This document shows positions 34,021-42,637 of a DNA stretch of 64,000 nucleotides, one piece after another (position 1 is the stretch's first letter; every line of letters starts with the position of its first letter). The notes beneath the pieces were generated by a model, which was given only the letters and a program-made list of their open reading frames with translations, was not told the DNA's origin and searched no databases. The stretch lies in assembly GCA_905197955.1 (NCBI GenBank), contig CAJKAR010000012.1:1-64000 (forward strand), in the 5' to 3' direction. The position numbers and the translations under genes are program-made. The DNA comes from an uncultured Lentisphaeria bacterium (GTDB lineage Bacteria > Verrucomicrobiota > Lentisphaeria > Victivallales > UBA1829).

Positions 34021-34049
34021 AATGTATCTTCAGATCCACCAAAAAACAA
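34021..34049 (-). promoter_or_regulatory. Promoter of the AraC gene
   Basis: Minus strand: TTGTTT (34049-34044), 17-base spacer, TACATT (34026-34021). It lies in the 65-base divergent gap and ends next to the GH20 ribosome binding site. Confidence 0.5.
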
Positions 34050-34063
34050 CAGGGAGATGAAAG

Positions 34064-35920
34064 ATGTCGGAATTTTTCTGGAACAGAAAGAAAGCATCGC
34101 CGGAACTGAACGCCATGCTGGAGATTTTCAGTGCGGAATATCCGGAGAAGATCAGTGCGGAGGAAGGCAATCGCGAGCTGGTGTTCAAAAAGGCTGCCGC
34201 CGGCGTGCTGAAAGTGACAAACGGAAAGGAGAAAGTTGTCATCGAAGGCTCCTCGCTTTCCGCATACGCCCGCGGCATCGGCTCCGCGATGGCGGGATAT
34301 TCCGCAAAGGAATCCACTCCGTTCCGGACACTCGGCATCATGATCGACTGCTCGCGCAACAAAGTGTTCACCGTGGAGTTCATGAAACATTACTTCGTAA
34401 GACTTGCGCTCATGGGCTACAATATGGCGATGCTCTATACCGAGGATACCTATCAGATGCCCGGAGAACCGTTCTTCGGCTATATGCGCGGCGCCTATTC
34501 CATGGAGGAGATCAGGGAACTGGATGCCTTTGCCGGAACACTCGGCATTGAACTGATTGCCTGCATTCAGACGCTCGGACATCTGGGACAGGTTCTGCGC
34601 TGGAATACATACAGCAGTGTCCGTGATACATCGCAGGTGCTGCTTGTCGATGCGCCGGAAACCTACAAGCTCATCGAGAAGATGGTCAAGTTCTGGAAGG
34701 AGGCTTTGTCCAGCAAGCGGATTCATATCGGGATGGATGAGACGCATGATCTCGGACGCGGACGTTTCATGGATCGCAACGGCTATGAAAACGCCTTTGA
34801 ACTTTTCAATCGTCACCTCGGGAAAGTGAACGAGATCTGCAAAAAGAACGGTCTTTCCCCGATCATCTGGTCCGACATGTACTTCCGTCTCGGCAACAAG
34901 AACATGGACTACTATGATCTGAAAACGAAAATCCCCGCCAAGGTCAAGGCTAAGATCCCGAAAAACGTCCAGCTCTGCTACTGGGACTACTATCATACCG
35001 ATGCCGATTTCTATGAGGATTTCATCCAGCTGCACCGCTCGCTCGGCTTTGAGCCGATTCTCGGTTCCGGCGTCTGGACCTGGTCCCGCTGCTGGTACGA
35101 TCATGCGCAGACCGTCTCCACGGTTGTTCCCTGCATCGAGGCCTGCCGGAAGACCGGACTGAGGGAGATCTTTTTCACAATGTGGGGCGACAACGGCGGT
35201 TACTGCGCGTACCGTTCCACTTACGCCGGACTCGAATTTGCCGCCGGTCTCGCCTACGGTCTCCTGCCGAATGACAACCGGATCTTCTCCGCCCGTCTGA
35301 AGGCCGTCTGCGGAGCGGATTACGATCTTTATCTGGCCGTTTCCGACTTCAGCCGCCATCTCCGGACCAGTGGAGAGCGCGCAATTCATCCGGAACAGCT
35401 TCTCTGGGACGATCCCCTGCTGGGGATGTGCTTTACTGCGCTGATGAACGAGGATTCCAAACTTCTGCCAGCATATGAAAAAATGATGAAGGAAATCTCT
35501 GCAAAAGTCGCTGATTCCGATCCGGATGCTTCCCCGGAACTCCAGCTTGCCGGAGCGCTTGCGGATGCCGTTGCGGCAAAGATCCTTCTCCGCAGAGAGC
35601 TCCTCAAGGCGTATGAGAAGAAAAACCGTACCGCTTTGAAGAAAGTCGCCAATGAACTCATTCCCGCCGCAATTACCATGCTCGATGAATTCGACGTTCA
35701 GTTCCGGGCCGACTGGCTGGCAACAGCAAAACCCTTCGGACTTGAGGTGATTCAGCGCCGGAATGCCGGTGTGAGGGCGCGTCTGGAGGAGACTCGTCTC
35801 CGGATCTTCGAACTCCTCGACGGTTCCATCGACCGGATCGAGGAAATCGATGCCGCGATTGCTGTTCGGGGCATTCCGAATGCTCCTGCAAATCCGTACA
35901 GCGGCTGCGCCTATCTCTGA
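34064..35920 (+). CDS. GH20 beta-N-acetylhexosaminidase, cytoplasmic
   Basis: A 618-residue glycoside hydrolase family 20-type enzyme that removes terminal GlcNAc or GalNAc. The catalytic pair is D225-E226 in H-I-G-M-D-E-T-H-D, preceded by a zincin-like N-terminal domain (about 20-80) and the I-M-I-D-C-S-R start of the barrel. A helical C-terminal domain follows from about 430. No signal peptide is present, so it probably acts on imported oligosaccharides. GGGAG lies 7 bases before the ATG. It is divergent from an AraC gene and followed by its own terminator. Confidence 0.9.
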   Translation: MSEFFWNRKKASPELNAMLEIFSAEYPEKISAEEGNRELVFKKAAAGVLKVTNGKEKVVIEGSSLSAYARGIGSAMAGYSAKESTPFRTLGIMIDCSRNKVFTVEFMKHYFVRLALMGYNMAMLYTEDTYQMPGEPFFGYMRGAYSMEEIRELDAFAGTLGIELIACIQTLGHLGQVLRWNTYSSVRDTSQVLLVDAPETYKLIEKMVKFWKEALSSKRIHIGMDETHDLGRGRFMDRNGYENAFELFNRHLGKVNEICKKNGLSPIIWSDMYFRLGNKNMDYYDLKTKIPAKVKAKIPKNVQLCYWDYYHTDADFYEDFIQLHRSLGFEPILGSGVWTWSRCWYDHAQTVSTVVPCIEACRKTGLREIFFTMWGDNGGYCAYRSTYAGLEFAAGLAYGLLPNDNRIFSARLKAVCGADYDLYLAVSDFSRHLRTSGERAIHPEQLLWDDPLLGMCFTALMNEDSKLLPAYEKMMKEISAKVADSDPDASPELQLAGALADAVAAKILLRRELLKAYEKKNRTALKKVANELIPAAITMLDEFDVQFRADWLATAKPFGLEVIQRRNAGVRARLEETRLRIFELLDGSIDRIEEIDAAIAVRGIPNAPANPYSGCAYL

Positions 35921-35940
35921 TTGCGGAGCGATTGGAACAG

Positions 35941-35984
35941 AAGCTCTTTCCGGATCGGTGTCTTTCCGGAAGAGCTTTTTTTTG
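35941..35984 (+). terminator. Terminator of the GH20 gene
   Basis: AAGCTCTT-T-CCGG (35941-35953) pairs with CCGGAAGAGCTT (35966-35977), followed by a run of eight T. Confidence 0.88.
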
Positions 35985-35989
35985 GGAAT

Positions 35990-36032
35990 AAAAAAAAAAA
36001 ATCCCGCGGAAGTGAAGTTCCGCGGGATTTTT
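35990..36032 (-). terminator. Terminator of gdhA
   Basis: ATCCCGCGGAA (36001-36011) pairs perfectly with TTCCGCGGGAT (36018-36028). Leftward a run of eleven T follows on the minus strand. T residues on the other side make it usable in both directions. Confidence 0.9.
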
Positions 36033-36059
36033 GTTTTCAGATCTGAATGGATGATCCGA

Positions 36060-37403
36060 TCAGATTCCCTGATCGATCATCGCATTTGCGACCTTGCGGA
36101 AGCCGGCGATGTTGGCACCGAGGACATAGTTGTCGGGCTCGCCGAATTCCGTAGCGGCTTCTCTTGCCGCATTGTGGATGCTGACCATGATGCCGTGGAG
36201 TTTTGCATCGACCTCTTCGCGGGTCCAGCTGAGACGCATTGCGTTCTGGCTCATTTCGAGTCCGCTGGTTGCGACACCGCCGGCGTTGGATGCCTTGCCG
36301 GGCGAGAAGAGGAGTCCGGCGGCCTGGATTGCCTGAGTGGCTTCGAGGGTCGTCGGCATATTGGCGCCTTCCGCCACGCAGATGCAGCCGTTGGCGATCA
36401 GGGCTTTGGCGTCTTCAAGATCGAGCTCGTTCTGGGTGGCGCAGGGCATGGCGATGTCGGCTTTGACGAGCTGCCACGGTCTCTTGCCTTCCGCGAACTT
36501 GGCGGTCTTGTACTGTTCGGCGTATTCGCGGATGCGTCCGCGGCGGACGTTCTTGAGTTCTTTGACATACGCGAGTTTCTCAGCGTCGATTCCGTCTTCG
36601 TCAATGATTGTTCCGTTGGAGTCGGAGAGGGAGATGACTTTTCCGCCGAGCTGCGTGACCTTTTCCGCGCAGAATTGAGCAACATTTCCGGATCCGGAGA
36701 TCAGAACCTTCTTGCCTTCGAAGGAGGTGCCGCGGGTCTTGAGCATTTCCGTTGCGAAGTAGGCATTGCCGTATCCGGTTGCTTCCGGACGAACCAGGCT
36801 GCCGCCCCAGTTCAGGCCTTTGCCGGTGAGAACGCTGTCGTAGCTGTTGACAATGCGTTTGTACTGGCCGAAGAGATAGCCGATTTCGCGTCCGCCGACT
36901 CCGATGTCGCCGGCAGGAACGTCGGTGCTGGGGCCGATGTGGCGATAGAGTTCGCGCATGAAGGACTGGCAGAACGCCATGACTTCACGATCGGATTTGC
37001 CTTTGGGATCGAAATTGCTTCCGCCTTTGCCGCCGCCCATCGGGAGGGTTGTCAGGCTGTTCTTGAAGATCTGCTCGAATCCGAGGAACTTCAGGATGCT
37101 CAGGTTCACGGAAGGATGGAAGCGGAGACCGCCTTTGTAAGGCCCGATCGCGCTGTTGAACTGAACGCGATAGCCCTGATTGACCTGGATTTCGCCTTTG
37201 TCATCCACCCAGGGAACCTGGAACATGATGATGCGTTCCGGAACGACGATGCGTTCGAGAATTTTGTTCTTTTCATACTTGCTGTCGCGATCCAGAAGTT
37301 TTCCGAGGGATTCGAAGACTTCCGTTACGCTCTGGATGAATTCCTTTTCCCATCCTGCGGACTGCTTGATGCTCTCAAGCACTCTCTGTGCATAGCTGTT
37401 CAT
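36060..37403 (-). CDS. gdhA: NADP-type glutamate dehydrogenase
   Basis: A 447-residue hexameric-type glutamate dehydrogenase, the same length as E. coli GdhA. Key blocks are N-Q-G-Y-R-V-Q-F-N-S-A-I-G-P-Y-K-G-G-L-R-F-H, L-P-M-G-G-G-K-G-G-S (catalytic Lys region), P-A-G-D-I-G-V-G-G-R-E-I-G-Y, and the nucleotide fold G-S-G-N-V-A-Q-F. It assimilates ammonium into glutamate. ATG 37403 with AAAGGTGAG upstream is preferred over the in-frame GTG 37412. It is monocistronic with its own promoter and terminator. Confidence 0.96.
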   Translation of the reverse strand: MNSYAQRVLESIKQSAGWEKEFIQSVTEVFESLGKLLDRDSKYEKNKILERIVVPERIIMFQVPWVDDKGEIQVNQGYRVQFNSAIGPYKGGLRFHPSVNLSILKFLGFEQIFKNSLTTLPMGGGKGGSNFDPKGKSDREVMAFCQSFMRELYRHIGPSTDVPAGDIGVGGREIGYLFGQYKRIVNSYDSVLTGKGLNWGGSLVRPEATGYGNAYFATEMLKTRGTSFEGKKVLISGSGNVAQFCAEKVTQLGGKVISLSDSNGTIIDEDGIDAEKLAYVKELKNVRRGRIREYAEQYKTAKFAEGKRPWQLVKADIAMPCATQNELDLEDAKALIANGCICVAEGANMPTTLEATQAIQAAGLLFSPGKASNAGGVATSGLEMSQNAMRLSWTREEVDAKLHGIMVSIHNAAREAATEFGEPDNYVLGANIAGFRKVANAMIDQGI

Positions 37404-37447
37404 GTGTCTCACCTTTCTGTTTGGTTGATTGAATCGATCTGGTATTT

Positions 37448-37476
37448 AATGTACTTTTTTTTTGAGGAAAAATCAA
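37448..37476 (-). promoter_or_regulatory. Promoter of gdhA
   Basis: Minus strand: TTGATT (37476-37471), 17-base spacer, TACATT (37453-37448), about 45 bases before the start codon. Confidence 0.55.
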
Positions 37477-37678
37477 TTTTCATCCCGAAAAAAATGCTAT
37501 TTTTGAAAGATTGCTTTTTTCGATGTTACAAAAATGTAAAAAGCGGGAAATCCGGATGCGGAAGGTTTTTATTTTCTCTTTCCGCTTCCCTGTTTTTCCT
37601 TGTTTTCCCTTTTGCTTTTCTGAGTGCAGGGAGCATGGAGAGAAAGGGTTTTTTTGGTAAAAAACGGAGAGGGTTTTC

Positions 37679-37707
37679 TTGACAACTGTTTCTTACTGTT
37701 GTATTAT
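37679..37707 (+). promoter_or_regulatory. Promoter of the GntR-family gene
   Basis: TTGACA (37679-37684), 17-base spacer, TATTAT (37702-37707), with TTG just before the -10. Confidence 0.7.
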
Positions 37708-37717
37708 AAAAACAGTA
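37694..37717. promoter_or_regulatory. Inverted repeat over the GntR -10, likely operator
   Basis: TACTGTT (37694-37700) and AACAGTA (37711-37717) form a perfect inverted repeat bracketing the -10 element. An extra ACTGTT direct copy lies at 37686-37691. Autorepression is the simplest reading. Confidence 0.5.
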
Positions 37718-37744
37718 GAAAACAATCAGAGGATTCCGGGGAAA

Positions 37745-38803
37745 ATGGGACTTTTTACGGCTCTCTCCAAAAATGAGCAGGTGCTTGATGCACTGAGACA
37801 GGCGATCAAGGAAGGAAATCTTCCGGCGGGGACACGATTAAGCAGCGTTCGGCAGCTGGCGGAGGAGTTTTCCGTCAGCACGAAGACCGTGGTGCGGGCT
37901 TTGGAGGTGCTGGCGGCGGAGAACCTGATTCGACGGGAACAGGGGCGCGGTGTTTTTGTCTCGGGCAGGAACAGAAAAGAGAGATTCGAGATTGCGCTTG
38001 CCGGATTCTATTCGAATCAGATCCGCGGACGCTATTTCGATTTTCTCTGCCGGATTGCACAGCCGCCGAACCGCCGTCCGGATTTCAATTTCACGATCCG
38101 CAGTCTGGGGACGGCTCCGGAGAATCGCGTCCATTTTGAAATCGAGCTTCGGCGTCTGGTGGAACAGTGGAATGTGGATTGTCTTCTGTTTCATGCGCCG
38201 TCGCTGGGGAAGGAGGAATTGAGAGTCTGCATGAAGCTCTCGGTTCCGGTCATCTTCCTCGGAGACTTCCGCGGTGGACTCTATCCCGGGATGGATTTCA
38301 GTCAGGTGACCGGCGACAATGTGCGCTTCGGGATGGCCGCTGTCCGGAAAATGTACTCGCTGACCGGACAGCATGAACTGGTCGTGTTTTCCGGCAGTCA
38401 GGAGCATTATTTCAACCGTTATGCCTGCGATGGCGTATTCGCCGCGGCGGAGCGTCTGGGAATCCGCATTCATCTGCTGGAGTTCCCGCGCGGTTTCACT
38501 TCCCGCTATTCTCTGGAAGAGCAGAATGATTTCCTGAGAAGAGAACTGGAAAAACGGAAGAGTGAAGGGATTCTGGAGAATCCGCTTCTGGATCTTGGAG
38601 TGGGCGAGCCACTGGATCGCGGTTTTTCCATGCTGGGACACCCCTGCGTGATCCATTCCGCGGAGCCGGCGGAGAACGGGTGCTTCAATTTCTTTCAGAC
38701 CATCAACCGTCAGATCGAACGTCTGCTGAAAAATTCCACGGCGCACAAGAAATTCTGCATTGAAATGGATACGGTGCTTAAAAAACGCAGAAGCGGATTT
38801 TGA
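37745..38803 (+). CDS. GntR-family transcriptional regulator
   Basis: A 352-residue regulator with a GntR winged helix at residues 10-75 (L-P-A-G-T-R-L-S-S-V-R-Q-L-A-E-E-F-S-V-S-T-K-T-V-V-R-A-L) and a C-terminal domain that resembles a divergent periplasmic-binding fold (I-A-L-A-G-F-Y, then V-P-V-I-F-L-G-D-F). ATG 37745 follows GGGG by 3 bases and the promoter by a suitable distance; the frame extends upstream through the promoter. No operon partner; the target is unknown. Confidence 0.85.
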   Translation: MGLFTALSKNEQVLDALRQAIKEGNLPAGTRLSSVRQLAEEFSVSTKTVVRALEVLAAENLIRREQGRGVFVSGRNRKERFEIALAGFYSNQIRGRYFDFLCRIAQPPNRRPDFNFTIRSLGTAPENRVHFEIELRRLVEQWNVDCLLFHAPSLGKEELRVCMKLSVPVIFLGDFRGGLYPGMDFSQVTGDNVRFGMAAVRKMYSLTGQHELVVFSGSQEHYFNRYACDGVFAAAERLGIRIHLLEFPRGFTSRYSLEEQNDFLRRELEKRKSEGILENPLLDLGVGEPLDRGFSMLGHPCVIHSAEPAENGCFNFFQTINRQIERLLKNSTAHKKFCIEMDTVLKKRRSGF

Positions 38804-38845
38804 AAAAAGAGAAAGCCGGAACGGAGATTTGTTTTCCGTTCCGGC
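38803..38845 (-). terminator. Terminator of the SIMPL-domain gene
   Basis: GCCGGAACGGA (38815-38825) pairs perfectly with TCCGTTCCGGC (38835-38845). Leftward it is followed by TTTCTCTTTTTT. It separates two convergent genes. Confidence 0.82.
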
Positions 38846-38870
38846 GCCGATGCGGTAAATGGATTGAGGA

Positions 38871-39599
38871 TTACTCTACGCGGAATTCCAGAGTGACAAC
38901 GGCTTTGAGCTCTTTCTGGATGGTGGTTTTATCGTAGGTGCCCATATCGGAGATGTCGCTGGAACCGGGGGCGATCACCTGAAAAATTCCCTGCGAGGCG
39001 GAGAGGAGGCGTCCGACCGTTCCCCCGCAGTTGCGAGCGAGGATCTCTGCCCGCTCCCTGCCGTTCCGGGTGGCTTCGGCGAGAAGTTCCATTTTGTACT
39101 CATCGAGTTTCTGCACGAGGAAGACCGGGGAGTAGGCACGGACCACGACTCCTTCCTTTACCAGTTCAGTGAAGGCGCGCGAGAGTTTTTCGATCTCATA
39201 AACGCGGGGACTGGATACTTCGACATTCTGAAAGAGCTGATAATCGAGCAGTTCATTTGTCCGGCGTCCTTTTTCATCCAGTTTGTAATTTTCCTGAATG
39301 GAGATGCTGTCGAAACGGATTTCCTGGGGTTTGAATCCCGCTTTCTGGATGAATGTTTCCGCTTTTTTCCGGTGAGCGGCGAGCTGGAGATAGGCTGCAT
39401 CGAGGGTTTTCGCCTTGACGATGACCTGTCCGCTCCAGATGGCGAAGTCGGATGTCAGCGCCCGTGATGCCGATCCCTTGACCCGGATCGTGTCCTTCTG
39501 CGTGACCTTCACCGCTGCGTTGGAAATGATGTACGCCGACCAGGCAAATCCGAGTGCCAGAGTTGCCCCCAGTAAAAACATTGCGATCCTGTTTCCCAT
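38871..39599 (-). CDS. SIMPL (DUF541) domain envelope protein
   Basis: A 242-residue protein with an N-terminal membrane anchor or signal (about 5-28) and a SIMPL/DUF541 domain: I-R-V-K-G-S-A-S-R-A-L-T-S-D, repeated K-A-E-T-F-I-Q-K-A-G-F-K-P-Q-E-I, Y-Q-L-F-Q-N-V-E-V and a final A-V-V-T-L-E-F-R-V. Members form periplasmic oligomers of unclear function. AGGAGG precedes the ATG. It is divergent from hom. Confidence 0.85.
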   Translation of the reverse strand: MGNRIAMFLLGATLALGFAWSAYIISNAAVKVTQKDTIRVKGSASRALTSDFAIWSGQVIVKAKTLDAAYLQLAAHRKKAETFIQKAGFKPQEIRFDSISIQENYKLDEKGRRTNELLDYQLFQNVEVSSPRVYEIEKLSRAFTELVKEGVVVRAYSPVFLVQKLDEYKMELLAEATRNGRERAEILARNCGGTVGRLLSASQGIFQVIAPGSSDISDMGTYDKTTIQKELKAVVTLEFRVE

Positions 39600-39703
39600 T
39601 TCTTCTCCTCCTGTTTCTGACGGGGCGACAATATAGGATTCCGGAAGTGGAAATGCAACTCTGTTTCAGGAGAAAAATCACACTTTCTTTTCCTCTTCCG
39701 GCG

Positions 39704-39732
39704 TTGACTTTCCCCCGGTTCCATGATATATT
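39704..39732 (+). promoter_or_regulatory. Promoter of hom-lysC
   Basis: TTGACT (39704-39709), 17-base spacer, TATATT (39727-39732), about 45 bases before the hom GTG start. Confidence 0.65.
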
Positions 39733-39777
39733 AGAAAGTTATCTTGAAAAATGAAACCAGCAACAAGGAGTTCCCCT

Positions 39778-41067
39778 GTGAAGGAGCTTGGAATTGGCAT
39801 TATCGGGTTCGGAACCGTTGGGGCGGGCGTCGCGGACTGCCTGCTGAAAAACGGTGATGTGATTGCGAAACGCACCGGCGTAAAACCGGTTATCAGAAAG
39901 ATCGCCGATCTGGACATTGTCCGTGACCGCGGCGTGAAAGTCCCTGCCGGAGTCCTTACAACGGATGCGATGGAAGCCATCGAGCAGTGCGATGTGATCG
40001 TGGAGCTTGTCGGCGGGACAACATTTGCGAAAACGATCATTCTGGAGGCTCTGAAACGCGGAAAACCCGTTGTGACGGCGAACAAGGCGCTCCTTGCCAA
40101 ATTCGGGGAAGAACTTTTTGAGGCAGCGGAAAAATCCGGAACGGATATCTTTTACGAGGCGAGCGTCGGCGGAGGCATTCCGATTATCAAGAGTCTGCGC
40201 GAAGGACTGGTCGGAAACCGCATCAACCGGATCTACGGCATTCTGAACGGGACCTGCAACTACATCCTGACCCGGATGGAACGCGATCAGGCGGATTTCA
40301 AGGAAGTGCTTGCGGATGCGCAGAAGCTCGGCTACGCGGAAGCGAATCCCTCGCTGGATGTCGATGGGTTCGATACCGCTCACAAGGCAACGATCATGGC
40401 GTCGCTCGCTTATGGAGAGTGGTTCGGCATGGAGCCTGTTTATGTGGAAGGCATCACGGATATCACGCTTGATGAGATCAAGCTGACCGACGAGCTCGGA
40501 TATAAAATCAAACTGCTGGCGATCATCAAGCAGAACGATGGCAACGTGGAGGTCCGCGTTCATCCGACGCTGATTCCGAAGCAGTCCATGCTTGCGAAAG
40601 TTGGAGATGTCTTCAATGCCGTGATGGTCAACGGAGATTTCATCGGAGACACGATGTTCTACGGTCGCGGAGCGGGACGCAATGCCACCGCCAGCGCCGT
40701 GGTTGCGGATATTACGGATGTCTGCCTGAATCTTAAATTTGAATCCAACCGGCGGATCCCCGGATTTACCGCGGGCAATCTCTATGAGAATGTGCTTTCG
40801 ATTGACAAGGTGAAATCGCGTTACTACCTGAGTCTTCAGGTGGTGGATCTGCCCGGAGTGCTTGCGAAGATCACGAACATTCTAGCGGCGCATTCGATCA
40901 GTATTTCCAGCGTGGTTCAGAAGGAGCGCAAGGATGCGGAACATGTTTCTCTGGTGATTCTGACCCATCTTTGCGAGGAGAGCAATATGAAGGCGGCGAT
41001 TGCCGAAATCAGTCGGCTGTCGGACGTTTTGAATAAAGTCAAATTCATCAGAATTGAGGATCTCTGA
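39778..41067 (+). CDS. hom: Homoserine dehydrogenase
   Basis: A 429-residue enzyme converting aspartate semialdehyde to homoserine. It has the nucleotide fold G-I-I-G-F-G-T-V-G-A-G-V, T-A-N-K-A-L-L-A, the catalytic region Y-E-A-S-V-G-G-G-I-P-I and G-I-L-N-G-T-C-N-Y-I-L, and a C-terminal ACT domain (L-Q-V-V-D-L-P-G-V-L-A-K-I) for allosteric control. The GTG at 39778 is chosen because AAGGAG lies 7 bases upstream; an in-frame ATG at 39751 lacks a site. It is 2 bases from lysC. Confidence 0.95.
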   Translation: MKELGIGIIGFGTVGAGVADCLLKNGDVIAKRTGVKPVIRKIADLDIVRDRGVKVPAGVLTTDAMEAIEQCDVIVELVGGTTFAKTIILEALKRGKPVVTANKALLAKFGEELFEAAEKSGTDIFYEASVGGGIPIIKSLREGLVGNRINRIYGILNGTCNYILTRMERDQADFKEVLADAQKLGYAEANPSLDVDGFDTAHKATIMASLAYGEWFGMEPVYVEGITDITLDEIKLTDELGYKIKLLAIIKQNDGNVEVRVHPTLIPKQSMLAKVGDVFNAVMVNGDFIGDTMFYGRGAGRNATASAVVADITDVCLNLKFESNRRIPGFTAGNLYENVLSIDKVKSRYYLSLQVVDLPGVLAKITNILAAHSISISSVVQKERKDAEHVSLVILTHLCEESNMKAAIAEISRLSDVLNKVKFIRIEDL

Positions 41068-41069
41068 GC

Positions 41070-42476
41070 ATGAGCGGTTTTCATACTGTGGAAAAAATCG
41101 GCGGGACTTCCATGACCCGTTTCGGCGATGTCATGAAAAATGTGATCATCGGGAAACGCAGCGGAGACGAGTTCTACAACAGAATCTTTGTGGTTTCCGC
41201 ATACGGCGGAATCACGAATCTGCTGCTGGAGAATAAAAAAACGGGAGCTCCCGGTATCTACGGTTTCTTTGCCATGGATTCCGAAGAGTGGCGGCCGGCG
41301 CTGGAAAAGACTCGCGAGGAGATGAAACGCCTCAACCGGACCTTTGCCGAAATCGGACTCGATGTTGAGAAGGCAGATGAATTCGTCGATCAGCGTCTTG
41401 ACGGCTTGATTGTTTCTCTGGAAGATATCATGACTCTGCGCACCTTCGGTCATTTCAAGCCGAAGGAATACCTTCCTGCCGCACGGGAGTTTCTGGCTGC
41501 GGTTGGCGAAGCGCACAGTGCCTACAACTCCTCGCTGATTCTTCAGGCAAACGGAATCAATGCCCGTTTTGTGGATCTTTCCGGCTGGAAGTCGATGGAG
41601 TCCCTGGATCTGGATTCCGCGATTCTGAAGGCGTTCAACGGAATCGACTTTGCTCATGAGATGCCGATCGTGACCGGATATGTGAAATGTGATCAGGGGA
41701 TTATGAAGACCTTTGATCGCGGATACAGCGAGATTACCTTCAGCAAGATCGCTGTGCTGACGGATGCGCGGGAAGGCATCATCCACAAGGAATATCACCT
41801 TTCCACTGGCGATCCGAAGCTGATCGGAGAAGACAAGGTGCAGGTGATCGGCAATACGAATTTCGACATTGCCGACCAGCTTTCCGATATGGATATGGAA
41901 GCCATTCACTCCAAGGCTGCGAAGGAGATGGAGGGACGGAACATTCCGATTCGTATCAAAAACGCATTTGATCCGGAGCATCCGGGGACACTGATCAGCC
42001 GGGATTACATTTCTCCGGTTCCCCGCGTCGAGATGATCTGCGGACGGAACGACCTGATTGCGATTGAAGTTCATGATCCGAAAATGGTCGGAGAAAGCGG
42101 TTACGATTATCGTCTTTGCGCATGCCTCAAGAACCACAAAATCAACTACATTGCCAAGACGACAAATGCCAATACGATTACGCATTTTATTTCTGAACGC
42201 GATAAAAATCTCAATTCCTGCCTGAATGACATTCGGGAGACGTTCCCTGATTCGAAGGTGGAGACGACAAAAGTCGGAGTAATCTCCGTTATCGGCACCA
42301 ATATGCGTGTGCCCGGATTCCTTGCCCGTGCTTCGAAACGTCTTTTTGATGCCGGGATCAATATCCTCGCGATTGATCAGACTCTTCGTCAGGTGAACAT
42401 TCAGTTCATGGTCAACCGCAATGATTTCAAGCAGGCGCAGATCGTTCTGCACGAGGAGTTCGTGGAGAAGAAATGA
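41070..42476 (+). CDS. lysC: Aspartate kinase
   Basis: A 468-residue aspartokinase, the first step of the aspartate family pathway. The N-terminus reads V-E-K-I-G-G-T-S-M, where most family members have K-F-G-G-T-S; the lysine is kept. The kinase body includes T-G-Y-V-K-C-D-Q-G and F-D-R-G-Y-S-E-I-T-F, with V-L-T-D-A-R-E-G following. Two C-terminal ACT-like units are seen (I-A-I-E-V-H-D-P and I-S-V-I-G-T-N-M). An insert at about residues 50-90 makes it one of the longer forms. It starts 2 bases after hom, so the two are co-translated. Confidence 0.9.
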   Translation: MSGFHTVEKIGGTSMTRFGDVMKNVIIGKRSGDEFYNRIFVVSAYGGITNLLLENKKTGAPGIYGFFAMDSEEWRPALEKTREEMKRLNRTFAEIGLDVEKADEFVDQRLDGLIVSLEDIMTLRTFGHFKPKEYLPAAREFLAAVGEAHSAYNSSLILQANGINARFVDLSGWKSMESLDLDSAILKAFNGIDFAHEMPIVTGYVKCDQGIMKTFDRGYSEITFSKIAVLTDAREGIIHKEYHLSTGDPKLIGEDKVQVIGNTNFDIADQLSDMDMEAIHSKAAKEMEGRNIPIRIKNAFDPEHPGTLISRDYISPVPRVEMICGRNDLIAIEVHDPKMVGESGYDYRLCACLKNHKINYIAKTTNANTITHFISERDKNLNSCLNDIRETFPDSKVETTKVGVISVIGTNMRVPGFLARASKRLFDAGINILAIDQTLRQVNIQFMVNRNDFKQAQIVLHEEFVEKK

Positions 42477-42482
42477 AAAGAT

Positions 42483-42518
42483 GCGGCACGGTGCAATGCT
42501 GTGCCGCTGTTTTTTTTT
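42483..42518 (+). terminator. Terminator of hom-lysC
   Basis: GCGGCAC (42483-42489) pairs with GTGCCGC (42501-42507), followed by TGTTTTTTTT. Confidence 0.88.
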
Positions 42519-42637
42519 GAGACCTCCGGCGATTCCGGATGGTGGGGCCATCGCACCCCGGTCGGTGCTGATGCAAGCAGGATATACAATTTTCCGGGAG
42601 AGGATTCCCGGAACAATCTTTTCATCAGGAGAAGGTT
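42519..42637 (+). promoter_or_regulatory. Structured leader before the methionine-synthesis gene
   Basis: The 119-base leader contains competing stems GGTG/CACC and GCACC/GGTGC (42541-42567) and a perfect TTCCGGGA/TCCCGGAA hairpin (42592-42613) just before the AGGAG site. The layout suggests RNA-level control, but no known riboswitch class was matched. Confidence 0.35.

Larger units (their letters stand above)
37404..37744. other. 341-base divergent gap between gdhA and a GntR gene
   Basis: AT-rich, with long T/A runs. It holds a gdhA promoter, the GntR promoter with an operator-like repeat, and the palindrome TTACA-aaaa-TGTAA (37526-37539), which could be a regulator site. No gene was seen. 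Confidence 0.6.

Noticed and set aside
35850..37682. 610-codon plus-strand ORF opposite gdhA
   Set aside because: Shadow of gdhA running through its terminator and promoter.
39751..39777. ATG start for hom at 39751
   Set aside because: No ribosome binding site, whereas the GTG at 39778 has AAGGAG at ideal distance and matches the usual N-terminus.
42519..42637. SAM-I type riboswitch
   Set aside because: The GG-x-GGA and GGCAACC core elements are not present in order; kept only as an unassigned structured leader.
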